Source: Prosapia bicincta (lineage: Eukaryota; Arthropoda; Insecta; Hemiptera; Cercopidae). From it: a stretch of DNA of 64,000 nucleotides. A program made the position numbers and the translations under genes. The notes below the pieces were generated by a model. The model was not told where the DNA came from and did not search any database. It saw only the letters and a list, made by a program, of their open reading frames with translations. The stretch covers positions 1,805,001-1,869,000 of the forward strand of contig JBAIZL010000425.1 of assembly GCA_036971475.1 (NCBI GenBank), written 5' to 3'. Shown in pieces: positions 36,340 through 48,799 of this stretch (position 1 is its first letter; each line of letters starts with the position of its first letter).

Positions 36340-38150
36340 TGAATTCTCTTGCATCGAGGAGATGTTGATACATATTCATTTTCATAAACAACAATCTTAT
36401 TTAAATTCTTTGCCCAGTCAAAAATGTATTGCTACCAAATCTGAATAGTATAACACTTACAACGGAACATCCAAACTGCCGTAGGGCTGAAATTAAAGTG
36501 TTCAAATATAACAACGGAGGACCATCCAAAAAATGATACGGTTAGTCAGACGCAAACACGTTATAATAATTATAAACCTTAAAAGTTCTTCAGTTTTCAC
36601 ACTTAGGTACTGTAATATGCTGATTAATGATTGGCAATAACTCAGCATGTTGCATAAGTATTTGTTTTATACATGTAATAACAATGTTATATGTCTATGT
36701 AATAAATTGATAAAGTAAAATAGCCCTAGAATAAAAATGTTTATTTTAAAACATTGTTGGTCAGCGTTGGGGAGGATCCCATGATGAATATTGCTAACCC
36801 AAGAAATGCTCTTTTTTCAATGTTTAGGGCCAGGGTTTTGATCAACTTGGCGTTTGTTTCAGGATTTCTTTCTTCAGCTGTATCAGATGAAAGATCACCA
36901 TGGGCACATAATATTTTTTTGTGTTGAAAATTGTAATGAACTACTTTTCAAAATATCATAACGAAGTAATATTTATGTTTTCATAAATGTTAATAAGTAG
37001 CTTTGCTTCGTTTCTTTTATATTTTTAAAAATTTAACTGTGTTAAAAGATTAAAGCCGTGTAATATTTCAAATAAGTTAAAAAAAGCAAGTAAGTTGAAG
37101 CGATTGTAAAGGTATGTTCCAAATTTAATTTCTTGATAGGTTTCAATAGAATCAATCAGTAAATATACAAAACAACTGTTTATTAAACCAAACGTTGCCT
37201 AACAATATGTAGAGAAGTGAACTTTTTCTAATTTAAATTATTGTTATTATGTTGGTATTAACTATTAAATAAAACTTAAAAGTGTAACTTTTAGATATAA
37301 TTTTAAAATTAATTCTTTTTTCGAAAATTTAAACGAGAACTTTAATGTAACCTATCTTTTTTCAGAAATATTTGAGTAGAAAGTGAGTCTGGCCAAGTCG
37401 AATTGTTAGATAGAATTGGTAAGGAAAACAACTGGCCCACTGAGCTTTTACAAGTGTAAATAACAATTATGTGTGAACAAGGTTTATTGTTTTTAAAATT
37501 TAAAGCACACTTTACAAATAACCAGGGGACTGTAACCAGTTGGACTATAAAACACTTGAATAATCCAGGAAAATATAAAACTAGAGCTTTACCACGTTAC
37601 ACGTTTACAGACGCGAATTGTGTCGCAGCAATTTGTACAAACATGAAATAAAACCAATTTAGCCTGTATTTGTTTGCGCCAGTATTGGACCCAACCGGGG
37701 ACAATTAACACGGCTACAATTGGACGCTCCCTCTAGCCTGCCGTGTTATATGTACGACACAAAGCGCAATACAAGGTCCGACTGTATTCCTGTGATCCTG
37801 AAATGTGTGACAGTTTTACTGTTGGCAGCAGTGTTTGAGTCAGAGCCTCTCATTTCTTTACAAAGGGTAAATTTTATTCGTAAAGTAAAGAAAGATAATT
37901 GCGGTAAAACAATAATAATTTCCTAAAGTTACCACCATTGCTGACGGCCATGTTTAAGGTAAATGTTATCCTAAACATGACAACTAACTGGAACTAAAGT
38001 AAGGGAAGCAGAAATAATATATTTAAAAATAAAGTGGCATAAATTAAAGAAAAAACTTTTGCATGCAACGAGTTTGGTGAACCTAAGATATTTTAATTCT
38101 AGGTTTTTATGGCGGAAGTTTCTAGGAATGTTGTAGACAAAATGCCAACA
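36340..38150 (+). repeat. Left copy of dispersed repeat B, first part
   Basis: Collinear reverse-complement match to 58870-61640. Landmarks: gaggagatgttgatac near 36357 with 61610; ggaggatcccatg near 36770 with 60250; an almost unchanged block around 37680-37800 (ggacgctccctctagcctgcc) with 59220-59345; and aatgccaac at 38141 with 58869. The 95-bp unit expanded at 60540-61590 is single here (about 36400-36480). Further diverged copies of part of this family lie at 48166-48290 and 56790-57000, so it is probably a dispersed element and not a simple segmental duplication. The frames at 37469-37651 and 37720-37926 are not recognised. Confidence 0.8.
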
Positions 38151-38984
38151 CAATAGAAAAAAAAACCTTTCTCCGAGAAACATAGAAATGACAAGAATAT
38201 TACCTTCTCACTAGAATTTTACACCCTACATCTTACGTTCCAAGGGAAAATGTGAAAGGGAAAAGGATCACTAGAATTCAGACTTTATAATCGCACATTG
38301 ATTGCTAAGTCACACCTGGTGACTGAAGTATAGGATGATGGAGTTGACATATATCATGAAATAATAACCGCCATTTATTTTAAATTACTTTAATTTTCCA
38401 ACTTCTATAACTAGTTTAACATGTGGTAAAACTATACTCAAGGCCCTAGACTACTTTACTAACATTGTTGATCGCTTCTTAATTATGGTAAAAACCTTTG
38501 ATCGTTGCGGAAGCCGCAGAATATGACGAAGCAGAAGATTGGAGAATGAAGTAAACAATATATCTGTTATAATATTTTATACTCATAAGACTCCTCAAAG
38601 ATTTTAACGCTTAACCTAGTGGAGCGAATGTGAAAAAGTAAGAGTTTAAAAGTTAATACAGTAACGTTACATCGGGGAAACTTTGCCGAGAGAGTATGAA
38701 AATAAAAGTTGTTTAACATCAGGGGAAATCAAACTTTGTAAAGTCAGGATTTATCGAAAACGTATTTCTTCCGTTAAAGTAATTATATTTATTGAAATCT
38801 GACTGAGTTTCGTACGTGCTTCGATTTTAATAGCGCTATGTAATTGCAGAGGGAATCTTACGCCTGTCTCATGGGTTCCTTCATACTTGCCCTGACTTTA
38901 CTCGCGAATATTTGTTATTAACTTAGGGAGTGAAGGTAGAGATATCGATATATGTCTGTGAGCCTGAATGAGCACACTCACAAA

Positions 38985-39170
38985 ATTCAGGGGTAGGTTC
39001 CCCTGAGAGGTTTATTCCTTGAGATTCAGGTCTAGAAACAGGGTTCGTAGTCAACGGATAAACGATTACTATCTTCCTAGGTCATCGAGATAAAGTTTGT
39101 AGAGGAGTTAGCCGGAGGACGTCAAAGGAAAGGCAGGTCGAGGTTAGGTTTGTAAGAACACACACACACG
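38985..39170 (+). repeat. Direct terminal repeat of the Penelope-like insertion, left copy
   Basis: Matches 43040-43230: ggttcccctgagaggtttat, tccttgagattcaggtctag, gttcgtagtcaa, gtcatcgagataaag, gaggagttagccggaggacg and gtttgtaagaacaca are shared. Divergence between the copies is clearly higher than in the 2.73-kb array, so the element is old. Confidence 0.85.
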
Positions 39171-39223
39171 GGCGCACACACACACACACACACGCTCGCG
39201 CGCTCACACACACACGCACGCAC

Positions 39224-39264
<41 letters not shown>

Positions 39265-39300
39265 AACAAACAAAGAAACACAATCAGGCACGCACACACA
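39158..39300. repeat. Interrupted (CA)n microsatellite attached to the left direct repeat
   Basis: CA dinucleotides with cacgggcg, gctcgcgcg and (CAAA)n interruptions. The Val-Cys-rich minus frame here is an artefact of the repeat. Confidence 0.92.
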
Positions 39301-40259
39301 TGAATATGAAACCAGGCCAAAAGGCACAATATCACAACAATTTTAACCAAATATAATAATGAAAAGTGAATATAAGAATAAGAGATGTAAGGAGAGTAAC
39401 GTAGGCCTAGCTAGGGAAAGTTGTAATTCTTTAAAGGTAATTTGTAATCTAAAATGGTATATCCTAGAATTGAGGCTAGGAATAAAATCATATTTGATTC
39501 GGTTCATAACGTGTAGAGTGATTGTTTATAAGATCTTGCTAAACTGAGGAAACAGCGGTGCCGTCGTAATTTGATATATGAAAAGAAACAGTAAATTAAA
39601 TAAATTAGAAGATATATAGACAAATAAATTATTAAAATGGAAGTTAAAAATTAAAGTAAAACGTAGCATTAAGGAAAAGGCATTCATAAAAACCGAGAAA
39701 ATTAGTTAAGCGAATAGAAGCAGAATGGGTTCGATTAAAAATAAACAATACTGTTACAAGGGAAACGGAATTCCCATTGGTTTAAAAATTAAGATGGAAG
39801 AAATGATGTAGGATTTTGGTCTTTCGAAGAAGAGAACGTACCTTTGTTGAGGTAACGTGAGAGGAGCGTCTTGCCCGCCATCAGAAGCGGTCGTGTTTTA
39901 CCAGCAAGAGAAGGTAAAGTTCCAATAGGTTGTAATACGACCGTATAAAGTACTTCGCTGTGACAAAGCTCATATCCTCATAACATCATCTTGACCAAGA
40001 AAATGCCCCAACGCCGGACTTGGAGAATTTCACAGACGCCATGGAAGAAGAGAACAACAAAATATCAAGAAAGAAAGGGACAAAGCCCACGAACCAACCA
40101 CATTTGGAAGGTACTTCACATTTTGCAGTACAAGGTCATATAAACAATTCTATTAATTATTTTTACAATAAACCTTAATTTCAAAAAATAGTAAATTAAA
40201 CTCAAAATTAAATAAAAAAAGCAATACAATACACAGATCCCGTACAGCACGAATATATT

Positions 40260-42040
40260 AGACAAGACATTAAACATAAAATGCCCAACATAAACAACTT
40301 AACAATAAACCTATCAAAAATAATGAACATTCAACCCTTAAATCAATAATACAAAAACGCAACAAACACAACCTTAATTCCTAAAATTAAAAAGGTAATT
40401 CCAACGTAATAATGCACCAACAAGACATCGACAAGAAAGTAAACAGTTTCACTGAAAACAAAATAACCGCACTCCGATCAGACCCCACACTTAAAATTGA
40501 ACAGAAATTAAAAATCTTCTAAATAAATGCACCGAAATCATGAAAAGTGAACAAAAGAAATATTACAAACAAATAAAACCCCACGCCCCCACATTAAATG
40601 ATTTACCTAAAATCCAAACAGAAAACACAATAATCCGACTACTAATCAATCACACACATCTTACCACAAACTTATCAGAGACAACATAAACTTTTACAAT
40701 CACACATCCATATACAATAACATAGACCTCATACACAATATTCAAGACATCCACATACCACACAACTCCACCATTACCTCATTCGACATAAATAAGCATT
40801 ACACTAATGTGCCAATAAAACAAACACTCCACATAGTACAAAATATGCTCACAGCAAACAACACGCCACATGAACTCGCACATAAAATAATCACACTCAC
40901 CAAACTCATCACATCACAAAACTACTTCACATACCAACACAAATACTACACACAGAAAAATGGGCACCCTATCAGTTTTCCCTTAGACATCCTAGCAGAA
41001 ATATTCCTACACCATATAGAACAAAAATACATTTTACAGAACAATAATTACACACATAAAATAATTTATTACCATAGATATGTAGATGACATTTTAATAT
41101 TATAGAACGGAAATAAACGACAAATCAAGCAACTACAAAATTACATTAATACCATACACAAAAACCTCACATTTACCCTCGAATTAGAAGAAAACAATAA
41201 AATAAACTTTCTGGACCTTACCATTACCAAACACAACACCAGACATATTTTCAAAATATACAGAAAACCAACACTACCGATATTGTCATACATAATACAT
41301 CTAATCACACCACACAACTAAAACACGCTACATTCAATCATATGTTACACCGCCTAATCAATATACCAATGCTACAGAAAGACGAAGAACTTAATACCAT
41401 AAAATACAACGCTCAACAAAACGGCTACCAACACACACTCATAGACAACATACTCAGGAAAATTAAACATAAACCCCATCAAACGGCCACGCAGACTAAC
41501 CACACAAAAAACAACAAATACATATTTCTCACCTACCACATCAAAAACACACAAAATAGTCTCCACATTCAAAAAACTCCAATACCAAATATCCTACAAA
41601 ACAACAAACACTTTAAGACAACATATACAACCTTTTCAAAAAGAAACTGACAAATACAAACTCTCAGGTATTTACAAATTAACTTGTAACGATTGTCCCA
41701 ACTATTACATCGGCCAAACTGGCACGTCATTTTATACACGCTTCGAAAAGCACATTGCCCCCCCCCCCCCAAAAACAACAAACCCTAAATCCAGCTACGC
41801 AAAACACCTAAAACCACCCAACACACACACACACACACACCGACATACACACTAATTTAAATGTTTTACACGCATTAAAACAAAGTAAAAAAACTAACAA
41901 ACTTAGAAAAATATGAAATCTACAAACACTACGCAACAGATAAAGAAAACGTATTAAATTACCACTCACACTTTGAAGCCAACAGCCGTTTCTATTATAC
42001 GACACACGACTCAAACTACCCACCCATTCCACAGTCATAA
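40260..42040 (+). pseudogene. Penelope-like element reverse transcriptase with GIY-YIG endonuclease, degenerate
   Basis: Broken plus-strand frames line up with the family order. Around 40440 comes a tract like KVNSFTENKITALRSDPTLK, then APTLNDLPKIQ (about 40590), TSFDINKHYTNVPIKQTL (about 40780-40830), FTYQHKYYTQKNGHPIS (about 40930-40975), YHRYVDDILIL (41070-41103, catalytic YVDD), a TAG stop at 41104, then NKINFLDLTITKHN and IYRKPT (41195-41275). After a frameshift come NGYQHTLIDNILRKIK (about 41420), a connector with SYKTTNTL, GIYKLTC...NYYIGQTG (about 41665-41725) and a C-terminal LEKYEIYKHY (about 41905) ending at a TAA at 42040. YVDD, the INFLD block and GIY-YIG together identify the family. 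At least two stops and several frameshifts make it inactive. Confidence 0.9.
41660..41850 (+). pseudogene. GIY-YIG endonuclease domain of the Penelope-like element
   Basis: Reads LSGIYKLTCNDCPNYYIGQT, with the GIY and YIG (here YYIG) motifs about ten residues apart, a CxxC pair between them, and the downstream RFEKH that normally carries the conserved arginine. In this family the domain is fused C-terminal to the reverse transcriptase and nicks target DNA. A run of 14 C bases (41757-41770) and a (CA)n tract at about 41820-41839 lie just behind it and probably shift the frame. Confidence 0.88.
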
Positions 42041-43039
42041 ATCCATTCCCGTTAGTGCCTTTACACCCAACCGATGCCGCCAGTAGAGGGTTAGCTTCGT
42101 AAAAGGAACGATTGTTTTGAAACGCGTCTGCAAGTAAGCAATTACGTATTCAATTAGTTAAGTATTTTTAAAATTAGTTTCATTAAATAAACGTTGACTA
42201 GTCTAGGGGAGATAAACATCTCTTAGGTTACCTAAATTAACTTATAAATATTCTAAATTGATTTTCCATTCAACCGTTTGGCTGAAATGGAAATTACCGT
42301 ATTACATTTAATTGATAGTATCAAATATGGCTTATCCTCGAGGAACGGATATAAATCCGTTATTAATCTAGTTGATAAGTATGGCTAAAAGGGAAAGTAA
42401 ATGAAGGTTTTATTAAATGTGTAACCTAGTATAACTAACTAGAGTAACCTAAAAATGGGTAAATGTTAACCAGACTCTGATATTGAATTGGATGAAGTTT
42501 GTATTAAAAGGCATAGCATATTGTAACTAGATAGAGTAACTTTAAACTGTTTGAAAATTACAATATTCTGACATATGAGAAATTTAGCTTGGCTAAACAA
42601 AAATATGTAAACATTAATTATGATAATTGAAATTCAGTTAATGTTAGTATATATATTATGAACTTTCGGTTTTTGATAATATTAGGAAAGAATCGGGTAG
42701 ATATAATTATATGTGTGTGTTAATAATAATGTAGATTTATTAAAAAGACATATTCTGCATTAATAACCTGACACTAGATAGGCAAGTTAAGTGTAATTTA
42801 AGGATATATAAAACTTAAGAAGAAGATAAATCCTGTATAATAACATAAACTAAATAAGAATACATTCTAATGTAAAATAAAATATTTAATATTTTCCAAT
42901 TAGCTATGTTTTCATTTAAGATAAAATAAATTCACTAGGTATCCGATTGTCGTCCTTAAGTCAAAAGTGTCTCTCAAAGTTTCCATTACTCCAAAAGGAG
43001 CATAAAAGGCTTTTAGGAGGCTAATTGGTTTTTGTAACA

Positions 43040-43230
43040 AACTCAGAGGTTGGTTCCCCTGAGAGGTTTATTCCTTGAGATTCAGGTCTAGAACCAGAGT
43101 TCGTAGTCAAGGGATAAACCATTACTATCTTGCGGACGAGGAAATGTCATCGAGATAAAGATTGGAGAGGAGTTAGCCGGAGGACGTCGAGGGAAAGGCA
43201 AAGTGAGGTTATGTTTGTAAGAACACATAC
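43040..43230 (+). repeat. Direct terminal repeat of the Penelope-like insertion, right copy
   Basis: Pair of 38985-39170. As on the left, it runs into a (CA)n microsatellite, so the CA tract seems to be part of the repeated end. Confidence 0.85.
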
Positions 43231-43268
43231 ACACACACACACACACAAACAACACACATACACACAAA

Positions 43269-43306
<38 letters not shown>

Positions 43307-43307
43307 A

Positions 43308-43398
<91 letters not shown>
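43222..43398. repeat. (CA)n microsatellite at the right end of the insertion
   Basis: About 175 bp of CA with caaac and ccac interruptions, ending near ttaacacactcacgcatgcac, where homology to the mate copy at 58.8 kb resumes. Confidence 0.95.
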
Positions 43399-43399
<1 letters not shown>

Positions 43400-43920
43400 T
43401 AACACACTCACGCATGCACAGTGAGATTATGTACACGTTGTTTATGCTTTGTATTGTTGTAAATGTTTTACTATAATTATTTGGATTAAATTGAAAGTTT
43501 CAAAGTCACAAGTAGCGTGGAATGGACATTTTAAAAATTTGTTACACTAAAACACTGTTCGCTTCGAACAACGTTCATATTTGTACAATAAACTATTTCA
43601 AATATTGTTGTGCAAAAAATACTGAAGCTATGTCACCGTTGAACATGAAAAGAGACAAGAAATGTGAAGCGAATCAAGTCTCTAATCTAATCTCGGACCC
43701 CAAGGCTCACCAAGTAAAGGACGAATTTCCGATTTGCAACCACTTCCTGCTCTCCCTTCATGGTCTGAGTATAACCTTATCTCTCGTGCTTGCAATGTCC
43801 GTAAGAGGTATCGTCTTATAAATGTTAACCTTCATCACTTGAAAATACATTTTCCAGAACTTTAATTATATTAACATACATAGTATTAAGTAAGAAAAAT
43901 ATAATCATTTTGAAAAACGA
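43400..43920 (+). repeat. Left copy of dispersed repeat B, second part
   Basis: Reverse-complement match to 58340-58830: gttgtttatgctttgtattg at 43437, ggtctgagtataaccttatct at 43763, ctcgtgcttgcaatgtcc at 43784 and gtcttataaatgttaac at 43813. A 99-residue frame (43522-43821) lies inside; in the mate copy it is interrupted, and I do not recognise the product. Confidence 0.82.
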
Positions 43921-45180
43921 TATATATGTATATATTCTATACGTTTTCTTGTTTCACGTGAAATGTAATTAACGAAATTTTTAAAAGGTTTTAGTTGTTG
44001 TGTTTGTAAAAACTACACAATCATAGATAAAATTTGTCCTTTTGAATTTAAAATATAACGTATAAATCAATGTTGCTATTGCCTGGATGATTGTATTGCC
44101 CCAGCATAGAAGGATACCTTTTATTGTCAGGATAAAGGCTCCGTCTAAAGGATTTTTGTATTGTTGCTACGTAATAGTGGAATTTTAAAGAACTTTGCAA
44201 GCATTACAGTCTCCACCAAAGGCATTGTGACGTGTACATGTAATCTGATAAATCCCGGCTAAAACTCTCAACTCGATAATATAAAAACCTATATTTACAT
44301 TTAGGCTGAAGTAACGTCTATTGTATACAACTTTGTAAAAAGGAATATTCCTGCGGAGTGATTTATATAAAAAGAAAACAGATATTTGGTTAATTGCAAA
44401 CTGAAAATCAATGTGTGTATGATTTTTCGCAAACATGAATTGTATGGATTTTATATTTTCTACATCATATGTCCTATTGTTCCTATTAAATCCATTATTC
44501 GTTATTTTATTGTAATATAATTCATTTACAGTTTCTTGAAGTTACTATAAAACCCCTTGGTACATTCAGTATCTAATATTTAGACCTATGTAAGAAAGAA
44601 AATATCACACGGCGATGGCAGCCCGTTGAATGCATTGGTTTGTATTCTTTCTCCGGAATTCTGACTTTCCCATTGCTTACAGCGATGTATTCATGTAATC
44701 ATGTATGAGGGGCTCGTGAACAAAAAAAGGGAGTCAGAGAGGGATGTCTGAAGTATTAATAGGGTACGTGATCCCAGTTTGATACATTTCCTTCACTAAA
44801 GTGTTTGAGTATTTTACTTGAACGTGCCTGGTGCCTGTCCGTGACTTGAGTACAATTAGCAAATCGCATTCGATGTGTCGAACGGGTTTCGTCAAACAAC
44901 CAAGTGGAGAGCAGAACCAATAGTTAAGCTTTTATTACAATTAAACCTTTTTACTAAGGTTTGTTTATATACAATAGTACTAAATTTCGTTGTGTAGGCG
45001 TTAACTCTATGATAACGGGAAGATTCCAGAAATGTCAATAATATTTTCGTAAAAAATGTTTTATAGAAAATATTTAAAAAAGAAAATTTCATTATTGTAT
45101 ATTCCTTGAATTGTATTTTCTAAAAGAATGTTTAACAACTAGTTTTCAACAACGATCAAAACCTTTGTTCCTTTAGGAAT
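43921..45180. other. Unassigned stretch
   Basis: AT-rich. Small minus-strand frames at 44185-44436 and 44892-45092 look like chance. The part 44580-44900 is more GC-balanced but no motif is recognised. Confidence 0.5.
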
Positions 45181-45470
45181 AACGCCTAAGCCTCTAAACA
45201 GAAGTTGATGAAATTTTGAGGGTTGGTTTACCATTTTACTAGGATAGTTCGTGTTAGGTTTGGTGTACTTCCCTCCACAGGATTCCGCCCAGAGGCTTAC
45301 GATGGTTCAAAAACGTATGTATGTGACTTTATAGACTCCTAAACTGCTTAACAGAAATAGACGAAATTTAGAAGAATTGATTATCATCTTTCCAGGATGG
45401 TACGTGCAAAGTTTGGTGCAGTTTCCTCCCGAGACGCTTAGGATGGTTCAGTGTACATCCTTCACTAAGT
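45181..45470. repeat. Two tandem ~160-bp repeats of a dispersed-type sequence
   Basis: The pattern cctaa..c(a/t)cttaacagaa...gatgaaattt, then agtttggtg(c/t)a, cctcc and cttacgatggttca occurs at 45181-45325 and again at about 45341-45455. Sequences with cctaaacggctgaacggatt and gaaattt are, to my recollection, common in arthropod interspersed repeats; that link is from memory only. Confidence 0.6.
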
Positions 45471-47299
45471 CTGGTGTTAAAATGAATATTGTTACATCTG
45501 ATTATGTATTATTTATAAAAATATAAAACATTACGTAAAAATAAAAGTACAATATTAATTGTTTTAAATTGTTTAAAATTGCCAACTTTTATATACAATT
45601 ATTGCCACCAAACATATTGACAATAAAAGCAGGATCGCAGATAATACTCTTGCGCAATTTGAATCCACCATAGCTGTTCAATGGAACCAGACTGAAAATA
45701 AATAAAGGTACACCAAACTTGCAGTTTTTATAAGTGGCGAGTTCAAAAGAGTGATGATCTTTATTCCACGAATACCGATAATTTAAAACGATTTACCCTT
45801 CGATTTCAAACGACTACAACTTCCTTTGGTCTTGCATTCGCAATAACTAAAAAGCAAGGAACAAGGACAATCATTGACCATTCCTAAATTAAATTTGGAA
45901 CATCCGTGCTTTTCCCCCGAGAATTATATGTTGCGTGGTCACGAGCTGGGACAAATAAGAATTTGTATAATAGTCGCCTAATAAAATGGGAAAACATTGA
46001 CTCAGCGCTAGGATCGCAGTAAATAAATACAATAATTTAGATGATTGCTTTTCTTATTGGGAAATTAATTAATAATTTTCCATTCTACAATTATGACTTC
46101 GGGCGCAGCAGCACTTGTTTAAAAATAAAAATTAAACCCCATAAAACATTAATAGGGTATAATATATGTTCATATATATATTTTTGAAACAGAATATATA
46201 CACATACACACATTTTATATTAGAAATGAATATCTTATGTAGCAAATAAAGTAAGTACTACAAGACCTGAAAACATATTCGCTAGTTACAGAATTTGTAG
46301 GGCCAAGTATAAGATCTATATATCTGTATTTTACCATACAATATTTTTTGATTTAAGCTGTAGGGAAATGTCAGAGAGTTCCATCAATTTAGTCTATGCC
46401 CTGATATAAAAATGAATTTCTTTACTTCTTAGAGAAACCTATTACATAACAAATGCAACTTTATTTAGGTATTTTCGGTTTAAACAGTACTTTAACAAGT
46501 TACAACTTTAGTCTTATACTTTACAATTCTTCAGTGTATACAATCTCTCTTTCCTCTGTGTTGATGTTGCGCCTTATCCTTCAACATTAGGTTTGGCTTT
46601 TATTTACCTATAGCATTACTTGTGATTATCAACGCAAGTTAGACCATAGCGTGTAGTTACCCTTCTTGTCCCACCCCAGTATGTTCATCATGTCACAAAA
46701 CTTTTATAACGTTTAGAAGACAGCATCTCAATGGTCATTCCGTGGTCGTCTTGATTAGGCAGGATCCTAAGTTATAGCAAAGCCAACAGTATAAATATGT
46801 AACAATAAAATTGCTTTGAAAATTATGAAATATTTTACTTAATTCAAAAATTTCAAAATTCACACTATATTGACAAAACTTAAAGATATTGTACTTTGTA
46901 AAAGCGTTGCATTTTCTCTAAAACAACAAATAGCTTTAAACGTTAGTCAAACGCCGTTGGGGCAACAACTCTGGCGTTTATTTTCTTCGCCACAGATTTA
47001 ATTAAAATTCCTTCTCAGCTCTACATATTTCTAGACTCTGGCGTCAGGTACGAAGAGAGTCGACGCACTTGAACGGTGATTTAAACCGTATAAAAAATAA
47101 ACAGGACAGACGTTCAGTCCCATATATGCAGACTCATCGTCTCTGTAGCACAGTATGTATTTTATGGTACGCTTTAACGAATATAAATGGCAACGTTTAC
47201 TGTTATTATTGTTAAACAAATTAGAGATTAATACAGATTTTTACTCTGCCATTTGTCAGTTTTAAAGCATAGAAAACGTTAAAAATCCCGCTACATATT
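45471..47299. other. Unassigned stretch
   Basis: AT-rich with no open frame of interest. A minus-strand 62-residue frame at 47031-47219 is unremarkable. No repeat partner noticed. Confidence 0.5.
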
Positions 47300-47580
47300 C
47301 TACATATTCCCGCGTTCAAGTCCCCAGGGATAACAAATCGTAAAGTAAATTTGTGAGATTGATATATATGACACATTTTACATGAAGCAGAATATTGCTT
47401 ATTTTATAAGTAGAAGAGCGTTCAAAATGTCCACTGAGAAAAGGCAAAAGTACAGCCTGTTTCTTTGGAATTTCCAAGGTGATTGAATCCAGTGCGAAAT
47501 ATGAACGCATGTTGGGTAACATAACGGTTTTAGTTATGGAAAATATTTCTGTATATTTGTCTCACACTTGATCTGTCATT
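47300..47580 (-). repeat. Dispersed repeat E, copy 2 (inverted)
   Basis: Reverse-complement match to 35370-35690. Its minus-strand frame 47316-47522 ends NLTNLLYDLLSLGT, as in the other copy. Differences are spread evenly, with a few small indels. Confidence 0.65.
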
Positions 47581-48165
47581 AGCATATATGATAAATTAAT
47601 AGTTGAAAACAGAAATTAAATAAAAATATTCGTTAATAATTTGCCTTTTAGTTACATTAACTAAAAATATTCAACAAACTAAAGTAGAGGCTATAATCTG
47701 GTTAAAACACCCAACCTTATAGTATTACCGGCACCTGCCCGAACAAGTGAAAAGTTATGAATCACGGTCGAGAAATATATTTTCATCAACGCAAGCTTTG
47801 ATGATAATAACAATCTTAAAAAAGGTTTACTTGTTTCTTTAAAAGATATCACAATCTTGGTTATAGGGTTGAAAGGTGGGACGAAGACATACTAAAATGT
47901 GATTGTTTTGAAAAAATGCCAACCCCCCAATAAAAACCACTTAGTCATTTAAACGAGCAAAAAATTTCAAACTCTCAAATTAAAAGCAAAATGCTTACTC
48001 TTAGTTTGATTAAGTAACATCTTTTCCAAATAATTTGTTTTAAAACAAAATGTTGGTTTCCTTGAACATCTATAACTTTCAGAGATTGCAAGGGTGGGAA
48101 GGAATAAACTAGCTCTACATGTTTCAGTTTAAACATTGCAGGTCAGTGTTTAGTAGCAGCGATCA
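47581..48165. other. Unassigned stretch
   Basis: Nothing recognised; AT-rich, no clear repeat partner. Confidence 0.45.
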
Positions 48166-48290
48166 ATTGTAGCCCGTGTTAATGGTTCCCAGTTGGATCA
48201 CAACATTGCCGCAAAACAAACAGTCCAAATTGGTTTTATTCTCCGTGAGTGCAAATTGTTGCGACACTATTGGAGCTCTGAATTTCACAC
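48166..48290 (-). repeat. Partial third copy of dispersed repeat B
   Basis: Same orientation as 59290-59420 and inverted to 37560-37720. Shared words are caattgtagcc, gtgttaat, ttggttttatt, caaattg(c/t)tgcgacac. It is more diverged than the 37 and 59 kb copies are from each other. Confidence 0.65.
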
Positions 48291-48604
48291 TTTACAATAT
48301 CTCCGGCGTTCAGTTACACAGTATTAAGTACCATGTTGTATAAGACCTTCTTTCGCATTTTTTCCACTACCGAAAAGTTTTAGGTTGATTTTTCATTTGA
48401 TACAACCCAACATATGATCTGCATCCATTTAACGCAGAACAGCGATAGAAATTTTAAAATGATTCGATTACGTTAATTCGTGTAGACGTTAAAGAATGTG
48501 TTTGTTACATATTACGTGTTACGTATTATACAGTATATAATTCTTCAAATAATTCAAATTAATTATTATAGGGTTATAGGCCTGTATATATGTATATACA
48601 GGGT

Positions 48605-48650
48605 TCTGACGAGGCTGAAGAAGTCGTAAGACGAAAACGTTTCCTTCAAG
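48605..48650 (+). other. Short hairpin with CTGAAGA and GAAA boxes
   Basis: Reads CTGAAGA, then a hairpin GTC-GTAA-GAC, then GAAA and acgtttcct. The arrangement resembles the catalytic core of a hammerhead (boxes C-U-G-A-N-G-A and GAAA around stem II), but one extra base lies before the stem and no pairing for the outer helices is evident. Motifs of this kind are frequent at Penelope-like element ends. Confidence 0.35.
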
Positions 48651-48726
48651 TGTAAGTTAACAATTAACCAATTTTAGTTAACAAATGTCTGGTCGCAAGT
48701 AATAGCAAAAGTGTAATTTATAAATA

Positions 48727-48739
48727 TATGTATATATAT

Positions 48740-48790
<51 letters not shown>
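48727..48790. repeat. (AT)n microsatellite
   Basis: Interrupted once by taaat near 48750. Forms the left border of the palindromic insertion. Confidence 0.93.
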
Positions 48791-48792
<2 letters not shown>

Positions 48793-48799
48793 CCTATAA

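Larger units (their letters stand above)
38151..43400 (+). mobile_element. ~5.2-kb insertion carrying a Penelope-like retroelement
   Basis: The mate at 58.3-61.6 kb passes directly from the sequence matching 38150 to the sequence matching about 43400, so this segment is an insertion here or a deletion there. It contains a degenerate Penelope-like reverse transcriptase with GIY-YIG domain (40260-42040) and two direct repeats (38985-39170 and 43040-43230), each followed by a (CA)n tract. Penelope-like elements often carry long-terminal-repeat-like direct repeats or sit as partial tandem copies, which fits. The part 38151-38984 is not recognised and may be a truncated upstream copy or older sequence. 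Confidence 0.72.

Noticed and set aside
40809..41105. Intact 98-residue RT gene
   Set aside because: It is one open piece of the degenerate Penelope-like RT; coding similarity continues on both sides past stops and frameshifts.
48605..48650. Functional hammerhead ribozyme
   Set aside because: The two boxes and stem II can be drawn, but an extra base precedes the stem and outer helices I and III with a cleavage site are not visible. Kept only as a low-confidence hairpin.
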